Positions 52,680 through 64,000 of a stretch of DNA of 64,000 nt are shown here, piece after piece (the first letter of the stretch is position 1; the number at the start of each line of letters is the position of its first letter). A program made the position numbers and the translations under genes. Location: assembly GCA_963070105.1 (NCBI GenBank), contig OY718806.1, positions 6,903,865 through 6,967,864 of the forward strand, read 5' to 3'. Source of the stretch: Litomosoides sigmodontis. Its lineage: Eukaryota; Nematoda; Chromadorea; Rhabditida; Onchocercidae. The notes under the pieces are model-generated. The model did not search any database, was not told the origin of the DNA, and was given only the letters and a program-made list of their open reading frames with translations.

Positions 52680-53954
52680 CTAGAAATACTTATATAGCAA
52701 TCTTGTTATTGTATTCTTCCCTGCAATTCAATTTCATATTTTTCTGACAGCATGCTTTTCTCGCTTTATCAGTCGCATATGTTTCCTCATCGAAATTCAA
52801 CATTTTTGTAACAATTTTATCCAGCTTCCTTGAAGTGCCGGAAGTACAACAAAAGGTAAAAATTTAATTCAGTGTACCATATCATGCAAACACACAAGTA
52901 ATTATATAAATACGAAAAGTTCCAAAATCAGCATCGGCTGGTGCAAGCGTCACATGGAAGCATGTTGATAAGCTAAAGTACGAAATATTAGTGGCATATA
53001 AATGAAGTACAACTATTAACAACACATAATATCACAGATAGAACTGATTAATGAACTACGAAGTTCGGGAACAGAAATCAAATTTCTCTTGTTGTATCTT
53101 ATTGAAAAAATCACTTTGCTAACCACATTATTAGCCTAATGAAATGCAGCGTAAGATTTATCGATCAAACAGGAAAACTTAGTAGTAACTTCCAATACCG
53201 CAGGTATTTTTGTACAATTCAATCTCATTTTAAATACATTTTCATTTGTCAACTTAGAAAATATTGAACAGTTCCACTTCATTTCCCAGGCTAGACAGAA
53301 TTACGAATAAGATAAAAGCGTCGTCCACATCGAGCACAGCAATAGACTTTGGCATGATTCAATGGCATTCCAAAAAAAAAAAATCACAGGGAGAACAGCT
53401 ACTACTGGCAGTGGAACAATAAGTTTCAAACTTAACAAAAAAGTTTGACTTGTACATCTTTACTTGAACAGGATTGATGAGCTGCGATACCTGAGGATAA
53501 TCAATCATGGCAAACCTCAGGCTTGAATGTAACACAGTTGTTCAATACTAATTCCGATGCACCTAAGTGGTGTGAAGCGGAAAAAGTTTAACGACGCATT
53601 CCACGGGACGAGCGTCAAGAAATTGTTGCAAAATAAAACATAGCCTAGCATTCCAAAATCGACAATCTCAAAAAATGATCATAAATTCCTTACTGTTCAA
53701 TAAGAAAATAATCTGAAGAGAAGAAAGATGAAGAAAAAAGAACTATCCCGCATAAATCTTGAACCGATGAAACAGTTAGCACAAAATAAGAAAGAGAAGG
53801 ATAATGAGTACCAGTTTTTGCTTATATTGTCGAACACGCTTCCGTTATGAGAGAGACTCACTGATTGGAAATACTAAGTTACAAGAGACAGGAATATGTT
53901 ACGCAAGGAATAATCAAATGAAAAAAATTTTATAGGTATAGACACTTTTTCTGG
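52680..53954. other. Intergenic between convergent GPCR and aap-1
   Basis: About 1.3 kb of AT-rich DNA between two convergent stop codons. Both 3' UTRs must lie here. No exon or RNA gene seen. Confidence 0.5.
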
Positions 53955-56900
53955 TCACAACGTACCCTTGAAGGCTGGTATTTTGAGTTTGGTATCTAAT
54001 TGAGCATTGTGTTCTTTCATAGAGCAATGGCTATAATACCGCACAAAGTCGACTAAAGAGGAGAAAAATAATTTCGTGTTCAGAAATGCATATCCTGACG
54101 ATTCCGGATGTTTTAAATCTCTGCAAAATGCATTTTAAAAGTTAAAAAAAATGCTGAAATATTTTCGCTCAAGCACCTCGCTAGCTATTCCAATACATCA
54201 ATTTAATTGTGCTATATGACATCTGGTGATCGAGAAACAAATGGTCCAAAAAGACGTTGAGCACAGTTAGATTGAAAATACACGGATAGAAAGCGATGTT
54301 CAAAATGTTCAATCGCCCTTCTGCAAAAAGAGACATACTACACGAAAAAGTGGTTAAAATATCACCTGTATTCAATCAAACAATTGAATATATGATTTTC
54401 ATTTGATATAGTCAGTGCATAGTGACCTGCTTGTGACTGACTAGGACGAATTAGAAATATTCCATTCGAATTATCAGGGTTGCAGTCCATTAATGATCGA
54501 ATAACTTTGAACGCGCTATCCTGCAATCCGAGAGCTCACTATAAATTCTCTAATTAAAAAAACTGCTAAAATATGTGCTTAGGTATTATGGCCAATTCAA
54601 AACAGAAAATAGAGAAAAATCTTAAAAGAAGTTAAATACTTTTGTACAATCAAGAGAAAGATATCTGTCAGGTTGCCATCGTAGTGTTAACTGAAGCAGT
54701 ATTCTTGCGAGTGGTTCTTGCTCTAAATCAGCCAAGAGCGATACTTCTTGTAGCACTTTATCCATTACTGCCTGCGAAACATTGAGCTGACAAAGACGGA
54801 ACTGACAAGTGTCCAGTTCTCTGCAGCAGATTGCATTATTTTTCGGAAATAAATAATTCAATGAATATATATGGAATTCCCAGCTGTTTTAGTTTCTGTA
54901 GAGTAACGTATCAGTCCACAATTAGTTAATCGCTTATTTTTAAACAGAAAAATAATTAAGACTGTACTTCTGCAATTTCGAAAGTTTAGGAATTAAACTG
55001 CAGTGAAGCGCTTCGTTTTCCACAATACTTTTTTCAATCGTTTCAATTTGCTTAACCATTTGTTGCTGCTGATAGAGTATAGTTTCTGATCTAAAAATTT
55101 CTTTAATAGTTGTATATTGTATATTCAGGTGGACTTATTCAGACGAAACAAAAAATCTAAAACCCATTAGATTACCTTAACTTCAATCCCAAATATCGTA
55201 CAAAAAATTAACAAACGTATTTCGAATGCAAGAAATTGAACACAATTAAGTTACATAACATCATATACACCACTTAGTGATATGAAGACAAGCTTCATTC
55301 GGCTAGCTTCAAGATACAAAATGCTATCCCATTAGTGTAAGAACGAACATATTGATATAAATAGGAGCGACACTAAAATCACAATTAACTAAAGTAACGA
55401 AAGTCAAAAAAGTAAGATGCCAGTACCATACCCTACATTCCATTGCTTCATACCACAATGAAAACCCAACATTCTGTTAAGAATAGCCTAGAAGGCGTCT
55501 TCAAAATCGGATAAGATAAAATTTTTTGAGATAGACTTGTTCATCTCGGGTAGTGCTTAGCGTGCGGTCACATATGATTGACACCCAGAACAAAGCAGTA
55601 AAAGCCAGAATGCCTCTGGTAAACATACCTCCTCTGCTGAGCCTCCTTATTTTTGTCCGATTGTGCAATTTCAGATTCATCGAATAACCGTTGCTTATTG
55701 CTGAATGGTAAAAAAAAATGCTTCTGATGAACAGTAGAAGAGGAAAAAATCTATATAATTTATATTCTAGTGCCAATTTAATAAATAAGTATACTTGTTT
55801 ACATAAATTAAACTCACCCTAACTTGCTCGTTTCTACACCTATTAATATTAGTCTTAGAGTTTAGTGTGGCTTTCCATGGAAATTCTAAATATTCAAGCA
55901 TGACAACAAATTTTGATATAAATTCACATGAAAAACTCATTTTATATGACGTGTAACACAAGCAAAATGCAGTAAGAACCTTTGACCATTAATCACAGGT
56001 TATCTAAAAGTATGGTATCAAGATATCACCCTTCAAGCAATTCCATTTGATTCAAAAAAAGTGCATATGCAGCAGAAAATGCAGCATGTGCATGTCGCTT
56101 TCTTTGTAATTCCTCCTTTAATGAATCAAGTTTTGCCGTAATCTGATCATCATGCCGTATAACGCGTAAATGAGCAGCATGCAAACCACGCAATTGGCAC
56201 AGCAAATGTTCCACACTACGTACACCATCAATAACCTGAAAAAAAATTCCGTTAGATAAAGTCTAAAGTAGTCCGTCATTCACAAACTTTAGAAAAAAGA
56301 AAGCCAACCCAAGAAGTTTGATTGAAATTAGGTTTACGAAGCGGATAGAGAAGTTCAGTAGAAAGCTGTCGATTGTATTCCAGCAAGGAATTTCTCCGAT
56401 AGTAATCAATTAATGATACAACTGATTCAAATTTTAACATATCTTCTGTAAAGCCACAGTGCTCACCGGAAACGATAATCCTGATTAAGCGATTCCTCTG
56501 CAACATAATTTTCTTCTATTAGTCTGGCAACACACTATGTCTGCTTATAACAATTAATCACTACTATAAAGTCAAATCTGGACAACTATTTTCCTAATAC
56601 CACACACTTTTATAAAGTTATCACGGTAAATCACAAATCAACTTTATCATAGCACATCACGGTTCAAAAATAAATTCCAACGAGTAGTAAAAGTTACCTA
56701 CCAAGTGAAAAGAGTGATGACATACATCATGCTATAAGATAATTACCTACTATACATTAAAGGACAGAAAGGGTTACTGCTCGGACATTTTTCTCCGACC
56801 GATAATCTATTTTGGAAAATTCTAAAGATACATCGTTCGCCCAAGATCCCATCTGCTACTATCAATGTCTAATTATTCAGCGCAGTCCTCTACTACTGAC

Positions 56901-57376
56901 AAGAAATCAGAAAAAAGTCGGAATAAAAAAATACCAGTGGCTAAAATACTGCAAACTATACTGCAAATTCAGCCTAAGGCCAATTGTTGGAAAAAACAAT
57001 TGAAAAACCACAGCTAATTTAGCAATTTATGTACGTACCTCACCATATCTAAGTGTCAGAGTATAATTTCCTTTAGTTGAAGCATCGCGCACACAAAATG
57101 TACCACTTGGAGAGTCCTATAACGCATTGTAACATAGCCGACATTTTAGAAACTGTAATTTTAGTTCAATCTACATTGTTTATAAAGGCTTGTCTTGTTT
57201 TCCATATTTCATTTCTCAAAAAAAGAATGAAAACTAAACATAGTATTTACACAATGCCCCTTAACAAGTCAAAGGCTTACGCATATAGCCGTAGCAATTT
57301 CCTCTTTGGAAGCATTTGCCCAGTACCATTCTTGCTGCTGCAAACCATGAGCGCAATCCTCTTCCTTTTTTTCCAT
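53955..57376 (-). CDS. aap-1: Class IA PI3-kinase regulatory subunit (SH2-iSH2-SH2)
   Basis: This adaptor binds the p110 catalytic subunit (AGE-1 in worms) and phosphotyrosines, acting in insulin-like signalling at the plasma membrane. Nine exons join in phase: 57281-57376, 57039-57116, 56309-56497, 56030-56235, 55629-55700, 54968-55090, 54640-54820, 54366-54520, 53955-54120, totalling 1266 nt and 421 residues. The N-terminal SH2 starts at EWYWANASKEEIATAIC (about 16) with the phosphate-binding Arg in GTFCVRD (Arg42) and ends ELLYPLRKP. A helical inter-SH2 region (about 122-310) follows, whose last helix (LIPKLSKLQKELDTCQFRLC) matches the p85 pattern across a splice junction. The C-terminal SH2 has GIFLIRPSQ (Arg340) and GYAFLNTKLFFSSLVDFV. 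No SH3 or BH domain is encoded: the first Met lies only 15 residues before the SH2, after an in-frame TGA and a TTTTTATCAG acceptor 4 bases before the ATG, consistent with trans-splicing. C. elegans AAP-1 is a similar short form. It is shorter than p85 (724) and near p55 size. Confidence 0.93.
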
Positions 57377-57384
57377 CTTGCTGA
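57377..57384 (-). promoter_or_regulatory. Possible trans-splice acceptor at the aap-1 start
   Basis: On the minus strand, TTTTTATCAG ends 4 bases before the first ATG of aap-1. Nematode spliced-leader acceptors look like ordinary 3' splice sites close to the start codon. An upstream cis-spliced exon is the alternative. Confidence 0.35.
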
Positions 57385-60300
57385 TAAAAATTAGGAAAAA
57401 AATCCACTGGACACCATCAAAAAATCATACTGCATGAAATTATAAAAATTTCAGTTACTTCCTTCAAGTCTTTCAAGCACCATTACTGATGGTCAGTGGT
57501 GTAGCCACAATGATGTCAGTAAGTTATTCGCATTATGGCAGGAACGCTATTTCACAATTTACAACAGGAACACGCAAACCTACTGCCTAACATTACTAAT
57601 TAGCATTCATTTGAACTTTAACTGTTGGTATTAACCCATTTGAATACGATTCTCGAAATTTGGGTCAAAAAGTTTTAACTAATCTATATCTTGCGGAGCA
57701 ATCACCAGTAAACTACGATGCCGTATTCCAATTTCTACACACTGTAATGAAACCTGGCAAAATTAGCTGTCAAAAACTATTCACTCCATTCTGGAAAAAG
57801 CGAAATGACCACATTTTCTGAAATGGAAGGGAAACCCCCCTCTTCCCCCCCTCCCAATTTTTGAATTATTCAAGAAATTTTCCCGATATTACGCGGCTTC
57901 CCAATGAAAATGTTTGATCCACATCCAAAAGTCAATATGAATTGAGTTTGATTGAGTAATTTAATCTCATCTAAATTCAATTGAGGAAGAATTTCGGAAA
58001 ATAACTTCACATTATTTTAGCGTAATGTGGTTATGACAACTAAAACTGGGGCTCGCTATTGGCAGTGCTTTTATCTATTCATAGCAACAGTTTTTGGAAA
58101 ATATTTCTTATTCGATTGCCTCTTCCATTAAAGAAAAAGTGTACAATAAATGGAAGAAAGCTTGTTGAAGTACTAATACTGACAGCTCAAGCAGTACTGA
58201 TTGGGCGGTACAGACAAATTGATCACTTTTCTAAATGTGAGCGCATGTGTCGTGCATTTGTATTTAAATTACATTTATTTCTTGCTTATCAGTCAGTCTC
58301 GAATTGTTAAACATTCTGTTTTTTTGATTCTTTTGTGCTTCAAAAAATGCCAACATTACAAGTCAGGCATTGAGCATATGTTATATTGTTGTTGTTTTAG
58401 TGCTACATAACAACCGTATAAAAGTGTTTTGCAGAAAAGTCTAGAGCAGAATGAAATTTAAAACATTGAAGAAACGAAGCAGTATTTGGTAAACTTTTTT
58501 TTGGACTTGTCATGAAATGCACTACACTTCACAATTTTCGGTTTATTTTTCGGATTTATATGCGTTTAGCATTATTGCCTCGATCTTGTTCATTCATTTT
58601 TTTAATGTGTGAAGCTAAAAATAGAAACAATTATTAACACGATTTAGGTTCACCGTTTTGGTGCGATATTGATCGATCAATCGATATGCTGAGGTGTGAC
58701 AAAATATATGCTAAGACTGAATAACTTTTTAACCAGCGAGGAATGATTTGGACTATTAAGGAAGAATTTCACAGTAGTGTTAAGGATTTGAAATATATTC
58801 ATGAGCAATAATTTGAAACACATATGAAGTGGGCTAACTTCCAATGCTAGCAAAACGGAATGATCGTTGCTTGAGCGATGAAGAATGTCGAACAATGATG
58901 AGATTCGAGTAAATTTAGTATTTTTGGTGGCACAAAAACGCTAAAATTTAGGATTGCATGCATCAAACCTTTCTGTTCTCTTTTTTTGTAATGAAAAGCT
59001 TTCAATATTCTTCATGATCTTAAAAGCCATTCTAAAGGCTATGTGCGATGAGGTTCAGGTTACTTCATCGTTGGCCACTATCGTATCTCACTTCTACCTC
59101 TTTGTTTAGTCAACAATGTTTAATGATGCGTAACGGGTAGTAATAAATGGAATGGCCACTTTCACGTTGCAACTTCTTATTGTGAATTGCTAATTTTTTC
59201 ACTAAACCATCCAATTCCTCAGCGATTTCGCTGTGAGATTTGTTGTCAGATAATCGAATGGAACTGTGAAACGACTAGAAATGATGGTTCTCAGTGAAGG
59301 ATCCGATTAGCTCCAGCTCAGTCTGTCCCACTCAGTTCAACTTCAACTCGACTCCCAATAATAATTTCAGTACGAAATAATGATTAAAATCAGTAAATAT
59401 AAGAACGTTGAGTTAACATATTCACTTTCTAACTTGTCAGTCTCATTAATTAGCTTATCATGCCTTTATCAGTTTGAAATTTGTATCAGACAAAACTAGA
59501 AAGTCCATACCGCGCGTGCTCTGCGATTACCGAACCTCCCATGTAACAGCATATGTACTTTAATGTTTGCAACAGCGAAGATATTCATTGAGCTTTCTTG
59601 CCATTCTCATTGACCACCCATGAAGATTTCAAATTTAACTGTGGCAACACCCTACTATTGAAATTGGACCACCCAAGAAGTTTGCGCTCTAGTTGTCTTC
59701 TCACTACTCTCTAGTCTTGCGAGTGAGAAACCGAAACTATGCATGATGTACAACAGTGGAGGAACATGTTGCAGTGACCTCATCTTGAAATCCTTCCTGG
59801 GCTACGGCTGCTTCGATTTCACTTAATTACATGAAAAAACTATTGAAAAATATTTTTCCTTTTGCGATTGATTCAACTGCTATTTGACTGAATTTCCCGC
59901 TTCCTCTAACGAAATCAATCAATTAAGCTTTTCCAATAGCTGTAAAGAAAAATCTTCAATTTTTTCTGAGTTCAATAAACTTTTTAAAAATTTCATTGCT
60001 GTGAAAGTAACAGCTTATATTGTAACAACTTCGCGACATCCAGCATAAACCTTCTTTCAAATAATAATCAATTCTGAAACAGATCCATAATAACGGTAAT
60101 GAAATTACTTCCAATTCTTTCACTTTCAGCGCTTAAAAATTAGCACTACAATTCAGAAATACAATAAAGTGTGGCAAAAGAAAGCACACACTGAAGAATG
60201 TTTCACACACATTTAAGAAAGGATTGTCGTTTACATCAGTGAGAAATAATCGAAGTTTTAGAAGTTCGATATTCACAGATTCAATTATGTGATAATGAAT

Positions 60301-62597
60301 TATTATCTCTTATAATAACTTAGGAAACTTTATTCAGCTTAATGAGAAGGGGTATGAATTATAATGTCACTAATTATCATACGTTCACTTTCCACTACCA
60401 ACATTTCATCCACGAAGTTTCACTGTATCTGTCTCCATGTTGGCAACCGTCTTCTAAAAAAAAATTTGAGCATACTTTTAAAAAAAAGAAAATTTAAGAT
60501 ATGATTAAATGCAAGAGATATGATGGACTTTTTGTCGTCACACTTACCTAGCTTTTTTTTTAAATGAATATTTAGTGCCCAGCGTTTCTTAAAAGACTGA
60601 TCGATTTGTTTCAACAATCACTTTTTCAGTGGAATGTCACTACAGCAACCTTGTAAAAATAGATTTGTTAAATTTAAGCTTCAGCTATAGTCGTTTAAAT
60701 GCCTAGTTTATTATCATCTGTTCATTCCAACTTTCTTTTTTACCATACCTAGGAAATGATTTTTTGGTTTTTAGATTCATGCAAAAATTTCTAGCATAAA
60801 AAAGTACTGGATTACTCTACTAAGGTTGATTGGTGCCTTCTGTTACTTACGATGGTACATACTGTTGTAGCTAAATATGAGTTAGCTGACAGCCGTACGA
60901 GATATGTGCTATTTGTATCGATCAGTCTGACTTCTTTACTGGACGCTAGAGTTTCTATAACCAATGCGGCTCATTTCGTTCTACCTTCCTACATAGCATG
61001 TGCTATATCAACCAAACCTTACCAGTCTCAGCTGCGCTGAAATGTACCGACCATATTTTTTTTTGAAATCTATTTAGCATTCGACTTCACAGTGAAATTG
61101 TAATTAATAAACAGGAAAGGTATTTAAATTGGCTTATAGAAATAAATGTACGGTTTTCCTCTCTGTTGTTTCCACTTATCGATAAATTTGCTTATTCCTT
61201 TTATCTTCGTACATCATTCTAACTGAATTCTTGAATGATTTTCCGAAGTTTGCTTGAAAATTTGAAAATGCTGGTTCCAAATCATTTTCATTCCCTCACG
61301 GTATGTGTGCAATTTCACCATTGGCCGCTTATTTTCAGCTTTAAGCATTTCATTCTGAACCATTTTCTTCCTAATTTCATTGAAATCATTTTCTCTCCAA
61401 TAACTTCCATTCTGATTGGAAGTTCTGGACATTCTGACATCATCAGACTTAACAGGAGTAGTCGCATTATAACTTTATTAGTGGGACATAAGTAAACTGA
61501 GTAGGACAGACGTGAAGAGCTATTTTGCGCAGATTGTTCTGAGACAGGAAGACATACGAGCAATTTGGACCATACGTGAGCGTACTGGATTGCACACGGA
61601 TGAAAACTGAGTAGCACGATCACACGAACTCATGTGCGCTTGTGCAAATGAATGAATTGGATGCAATGTGTGTGTGGAACAGATGGATCTAGCAGTCAGT
61701 CAGTTTTGGCTGGTGAGTTTTGCTTCTCCTAATCGATGTTGTTTCCATTGACCGTGTGGATCGAACGCGCACCTCCGCTGCTGCAAGCAACCCATGGAGC
61801 CATTGACCAGTAAGCCGACCGTCTCAAGAGCAAGTTTATCAACTCTTTGGTCACTTAATGTCCATCTGCAGGTTTGTCATGGTCCTATCATCAAGTTTCA
61901 ACTGCACATGTAGTATTTTCCCATGCTGTTGAGTTGCAGTGGGAGAGGTGGGAGAGCCTGTATTTGTGAAAATTCATTTTCTTAGCAGTCGATCACTGTG
62001 ATGTATGAGAGCATATTACTTTTTTGTCTTAAGCCAAAAATTTTCGCAAAAAATACGTGTTTAGAGCGAAGCGCGTGATATCGACTTGCGAAACATCTCA
62101 CAAGCATCCCTTCCAACATATTTGTTTCCAAATCCAAGCAACACATTCCTTAGAAACGTGAAAAGTTTGTCAGGTAAACTGACTTTTAACACTAGAAACT
62201 TAAGGATGACAATTCTATGGCACAAATTTCGACATTAGCATTTAGGCGTAGCGTCCTTAACACTTCCTTGCGGTAAAACTTTGATTACGCGATATGATAT
62301 ATATATATATATATATAACGAGTAGCCTACACTACTACACACTCTTTGGAACATGTGGATCTCCTCATTCTTTCGAATGTGTAAGCACTGTAGGATAACT
62401 TGCATTGCAAACTTATCTTTCACCAGAAGTTATCACCATCTGCTGTAAGACTTTCAACATTCGTAGACTATTGAAAAAATGTGTGCACAACGATGAAGCA
62501 GTGCGTTTCGCTGTGGTGATGAAAACCTCTGAGAGAATATTTACTTTTAAAAAACATTTCGTTGCAGCAGCGATTCAACACGAATTATTTTTTTCAG
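57385..62597. other. Intergenic, left of the right-edge gene
   Basis: AT-rich, with a C-rich patch at 57834-57855 and an AT run of about 22 bases near 62297-62318. None of the short open stretches (58.06, 60.85, 61.24 kb) has recognisable domains or splice partners. Upstream exons of the gene starting at 62598 may lie near 62.4 kb, where its frame remains open to the left. Confidence 0.4.
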
Positions 62598-62758
62598 ATT
62601 TGAGTGAAACATACCGATTAGATCTCTCGCTGGCAGACATTCAGGATGAAAAGAGTTATACAACACAACTTGCAGGTCAAGATCAGATCACAACCAAGCA
62701 GCGCAATCGTTGTGTTCTTGAATGGTTGGAGGGCGTTGAGAAAAGTTTTGAAAGTGAG
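62598..62758 (+). CDS. Exon of an unrecognised gene
   Basis: A strong acceptor (a run of T then TTTTCAG) opens a 161-base exon ending at a gtatat donor, phase 1 in and phase 0 out. It encodes a polar, soluble-looking segment with DLSETYRLDLSLADIQDEK and a likely helix RNRCVLEWLEGVEKSFESE. The same frame is open to about 62405 on the left, so the exon could be longer. I do not recognise the family. A link to the exons at 63587-63960 is plausible but needs an intermediate exon, because the phases (0 out, 1 in) do not match directly. Confidence 0.5.
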
Positions 62759-63586
62759 GTATATGTGAACGTGAGAGCCGTGAATTGTATTGACTAACTA
62801 ATTTCATGTTTCTCTTTCTTAACAATACACGTATTAAAAAGTTTGAGCTTAAAAGTTTAGAAATTGTGTTTTTTGGGGAAGCATGTCTTAAACGTTTTTT
62901 GAAAATTGCCAAAGTCACAATTCGACTCATGAGCAGCTTTTTATTGTACTTTTGGAAGCACTCGTGTACTGGTTAACTTCACTGTACAATATTTCGTATA
63001 TGAGATGGATGCACACGTTAGCTAGCTTGTTTAACATCAATCACTCTGGTGACGTAGATGCATTTTGCTGCAATGTTCATTGTCGAAAAGTATAATTTTC
63101 AATATTTAAAATATTCAAAGTTTTACTCACCCCTGATGGTAATTCAACTAATAGTATCTTTAACTATTAACCTATTAGCAATGGTTTTCAACTTGTCCAA
63201 TTTGCATTGTTGACGTTGTTATCATTTACTGCAAAATAGCTTTCCTTAATTAGTTTGCTAACATTTTCTCAAATACGTTGTTGTGGCTATGGTCTTTTGA
63301 TAAGATAAACAAATGTAGCACTTTTTTTTGTGTAGATACTTGCATATGCAGAAGTTGCCATGATATTGAGTTGAAATTTAGCAAGTTAGAAATGAAATGA
63401 GTGGTTATTGATGCGCCAGAGCATTAAACGCAAGGTTTCAGCGCTGTTGTGTTTTCATTGTTTTCATTATTTTGTTGTTTTGAAAAGTTTTCTGCAGGAA
63501 AAAACTGTAAAGTTCTGAAAAAACTGAGAACTTAACCTTCGCTTCAATCTTAAAGCAATAAAACTCGTTGCTAACTTTTTAATTAG

Positions 63587-63960
63587 TTGAGCATGATACT
63601 GTTATTAGTTGTCGTTGGGTGGAAATAAATAAATTTAATGGATTCATTATTGATGAACAAATTCAATCTCTAGTTGTTATTTTCCGTAATATCAAAGATC
63701 GCTTTAGTTCAAAAGAGCTCGTCATATCGGAGGACATAATTGGCAGTAAGTGTGAAGTTAGAAAATGTAAGTTTTCAGATTATGTGCGGTGATTGGTACT
63801 AATCAAGTGGAGGAGAAGCATACTATCAGTTGATACGGATTAAATTTATTTCCAAAGATTTGTTGCTTGTTTCTTTCGCGTAGCGTGCATTCTGAAATGT
63901 GAAGCTGCCGGATGTCGAGTATGTCGGATTAATAACCCAGCAGCTGTTAATTCGTCTTGA
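63587..63960 (+). CDS. Two terminal exons of an unrecognised gene, Cys-rich tail
   Basis: Exon 63587-63745 follows a TTTTTAATTAG acceptor and ends at a consensus gtaagt donor (phase 1 to phase 1). It joins in phase to 63884-63960, which follows a TTCTTTCGCGTAG acceptor and ends at TGA. Together they encode about 78 residues: EHDTVISCRWVEINKFNGFI, then a charged stretch (RNIKDRFSSKELVISEDIIG), and a tail with four Cys in a short span (CILKCEAAGCRVC). Matching phases and good splice sites support real exons. The function is unknown, and whether they belong to the same gene as 62598-62758 is unproved. Confidence 0.45.
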
Positions 63961-64000
63961 CCTTTTCCATCCGTTACATGAATGTCACCTTGAATATTAT

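Noticed and set aside
54181..54330. Candidate aap-1 exon after the tttttgcag near 54311
   Set aside because: It yields residues unlike SH2 and an early stop; splicing instead to 54120 gives a canonical SH2 second half.

Overview
This window is eukaryotic DNA, most likely from a nematode. Genes are split into many short exons, introns are AT-rich, and 3' splice sites mostly follow the TTTTCAG pattern. The encoded proteins resemble worm families: a shortened PI3K regulatory subunit like AAP-1, an FMRFamide-receptor-like GPCR, and a TMEM237/JBTS-14-like protein. Overall base composition and the very long AT, AAT and CTA microsatellites would fit a spirurid or filarial-type genome, but the species cannot be fixed from sequence alone. 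Most real exons were recovered by joining splice sites in phase, not from long ORFs.

Layout. 3.36-11.14 kb (minus): a complete 22-exon Sec24 COPII coat gene of 979 codons. 15.8-19.8 kb (plus): CCR4/CNOT6 deadenylase, in which all EEP active-site residues looked for are present; the first exon may be missing. 24.5-31.8 kb (minus): a multi-exon gene for a Gln-rich protein with a basic C-terminal region that I do not recognise; its 5' end probably lies near the GC-rich stretch at 31.9-33.1 kb. 33.2-43.0 kb: a gene-poor stretch. 43.1-44.8 kb (plus): a four-TM TMEM237-like ciliary transition-zone protein, with an X-box (RFX/DAF-19)-like motif about 350 bp upstream. 45.6-46.4 kb: an AAT microsatellite of about 800 bp. 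49.9-52.7 kb (plus): a complete five-exon seven-TM peptide GPCR with DCF in place of DRY. 53.96-57.38 kb (minus): a complete nine-exon class IA PI3K regulatory subunit, SH2-iSH2-SH2 only. 62.6-63.96 kb (plus): three exons of an unrecognised gene ending in a short Cys-rich tail.

The genes are unrelated housekeeping, signalling and ciliary functions. They lie 1-15 kb apart, and nothing suggests an operon or gene cluster. sec-24 and ccr-4 are divergent; ccr-4 and the Gln-rich gene are convergent; the GPCR and aap-1 are convergent. I found no rRNA, tRNA, CRISPR array or recognisable transposon. No new multi-gene system is evident. The best candidates for something undescribed are the Gln-rich protein and the right-edge gene. 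Smaller points of interest are the X-box, a GC-AG intron in sec-24 and a perfect 29-bp hairpin at 47.8 kb.
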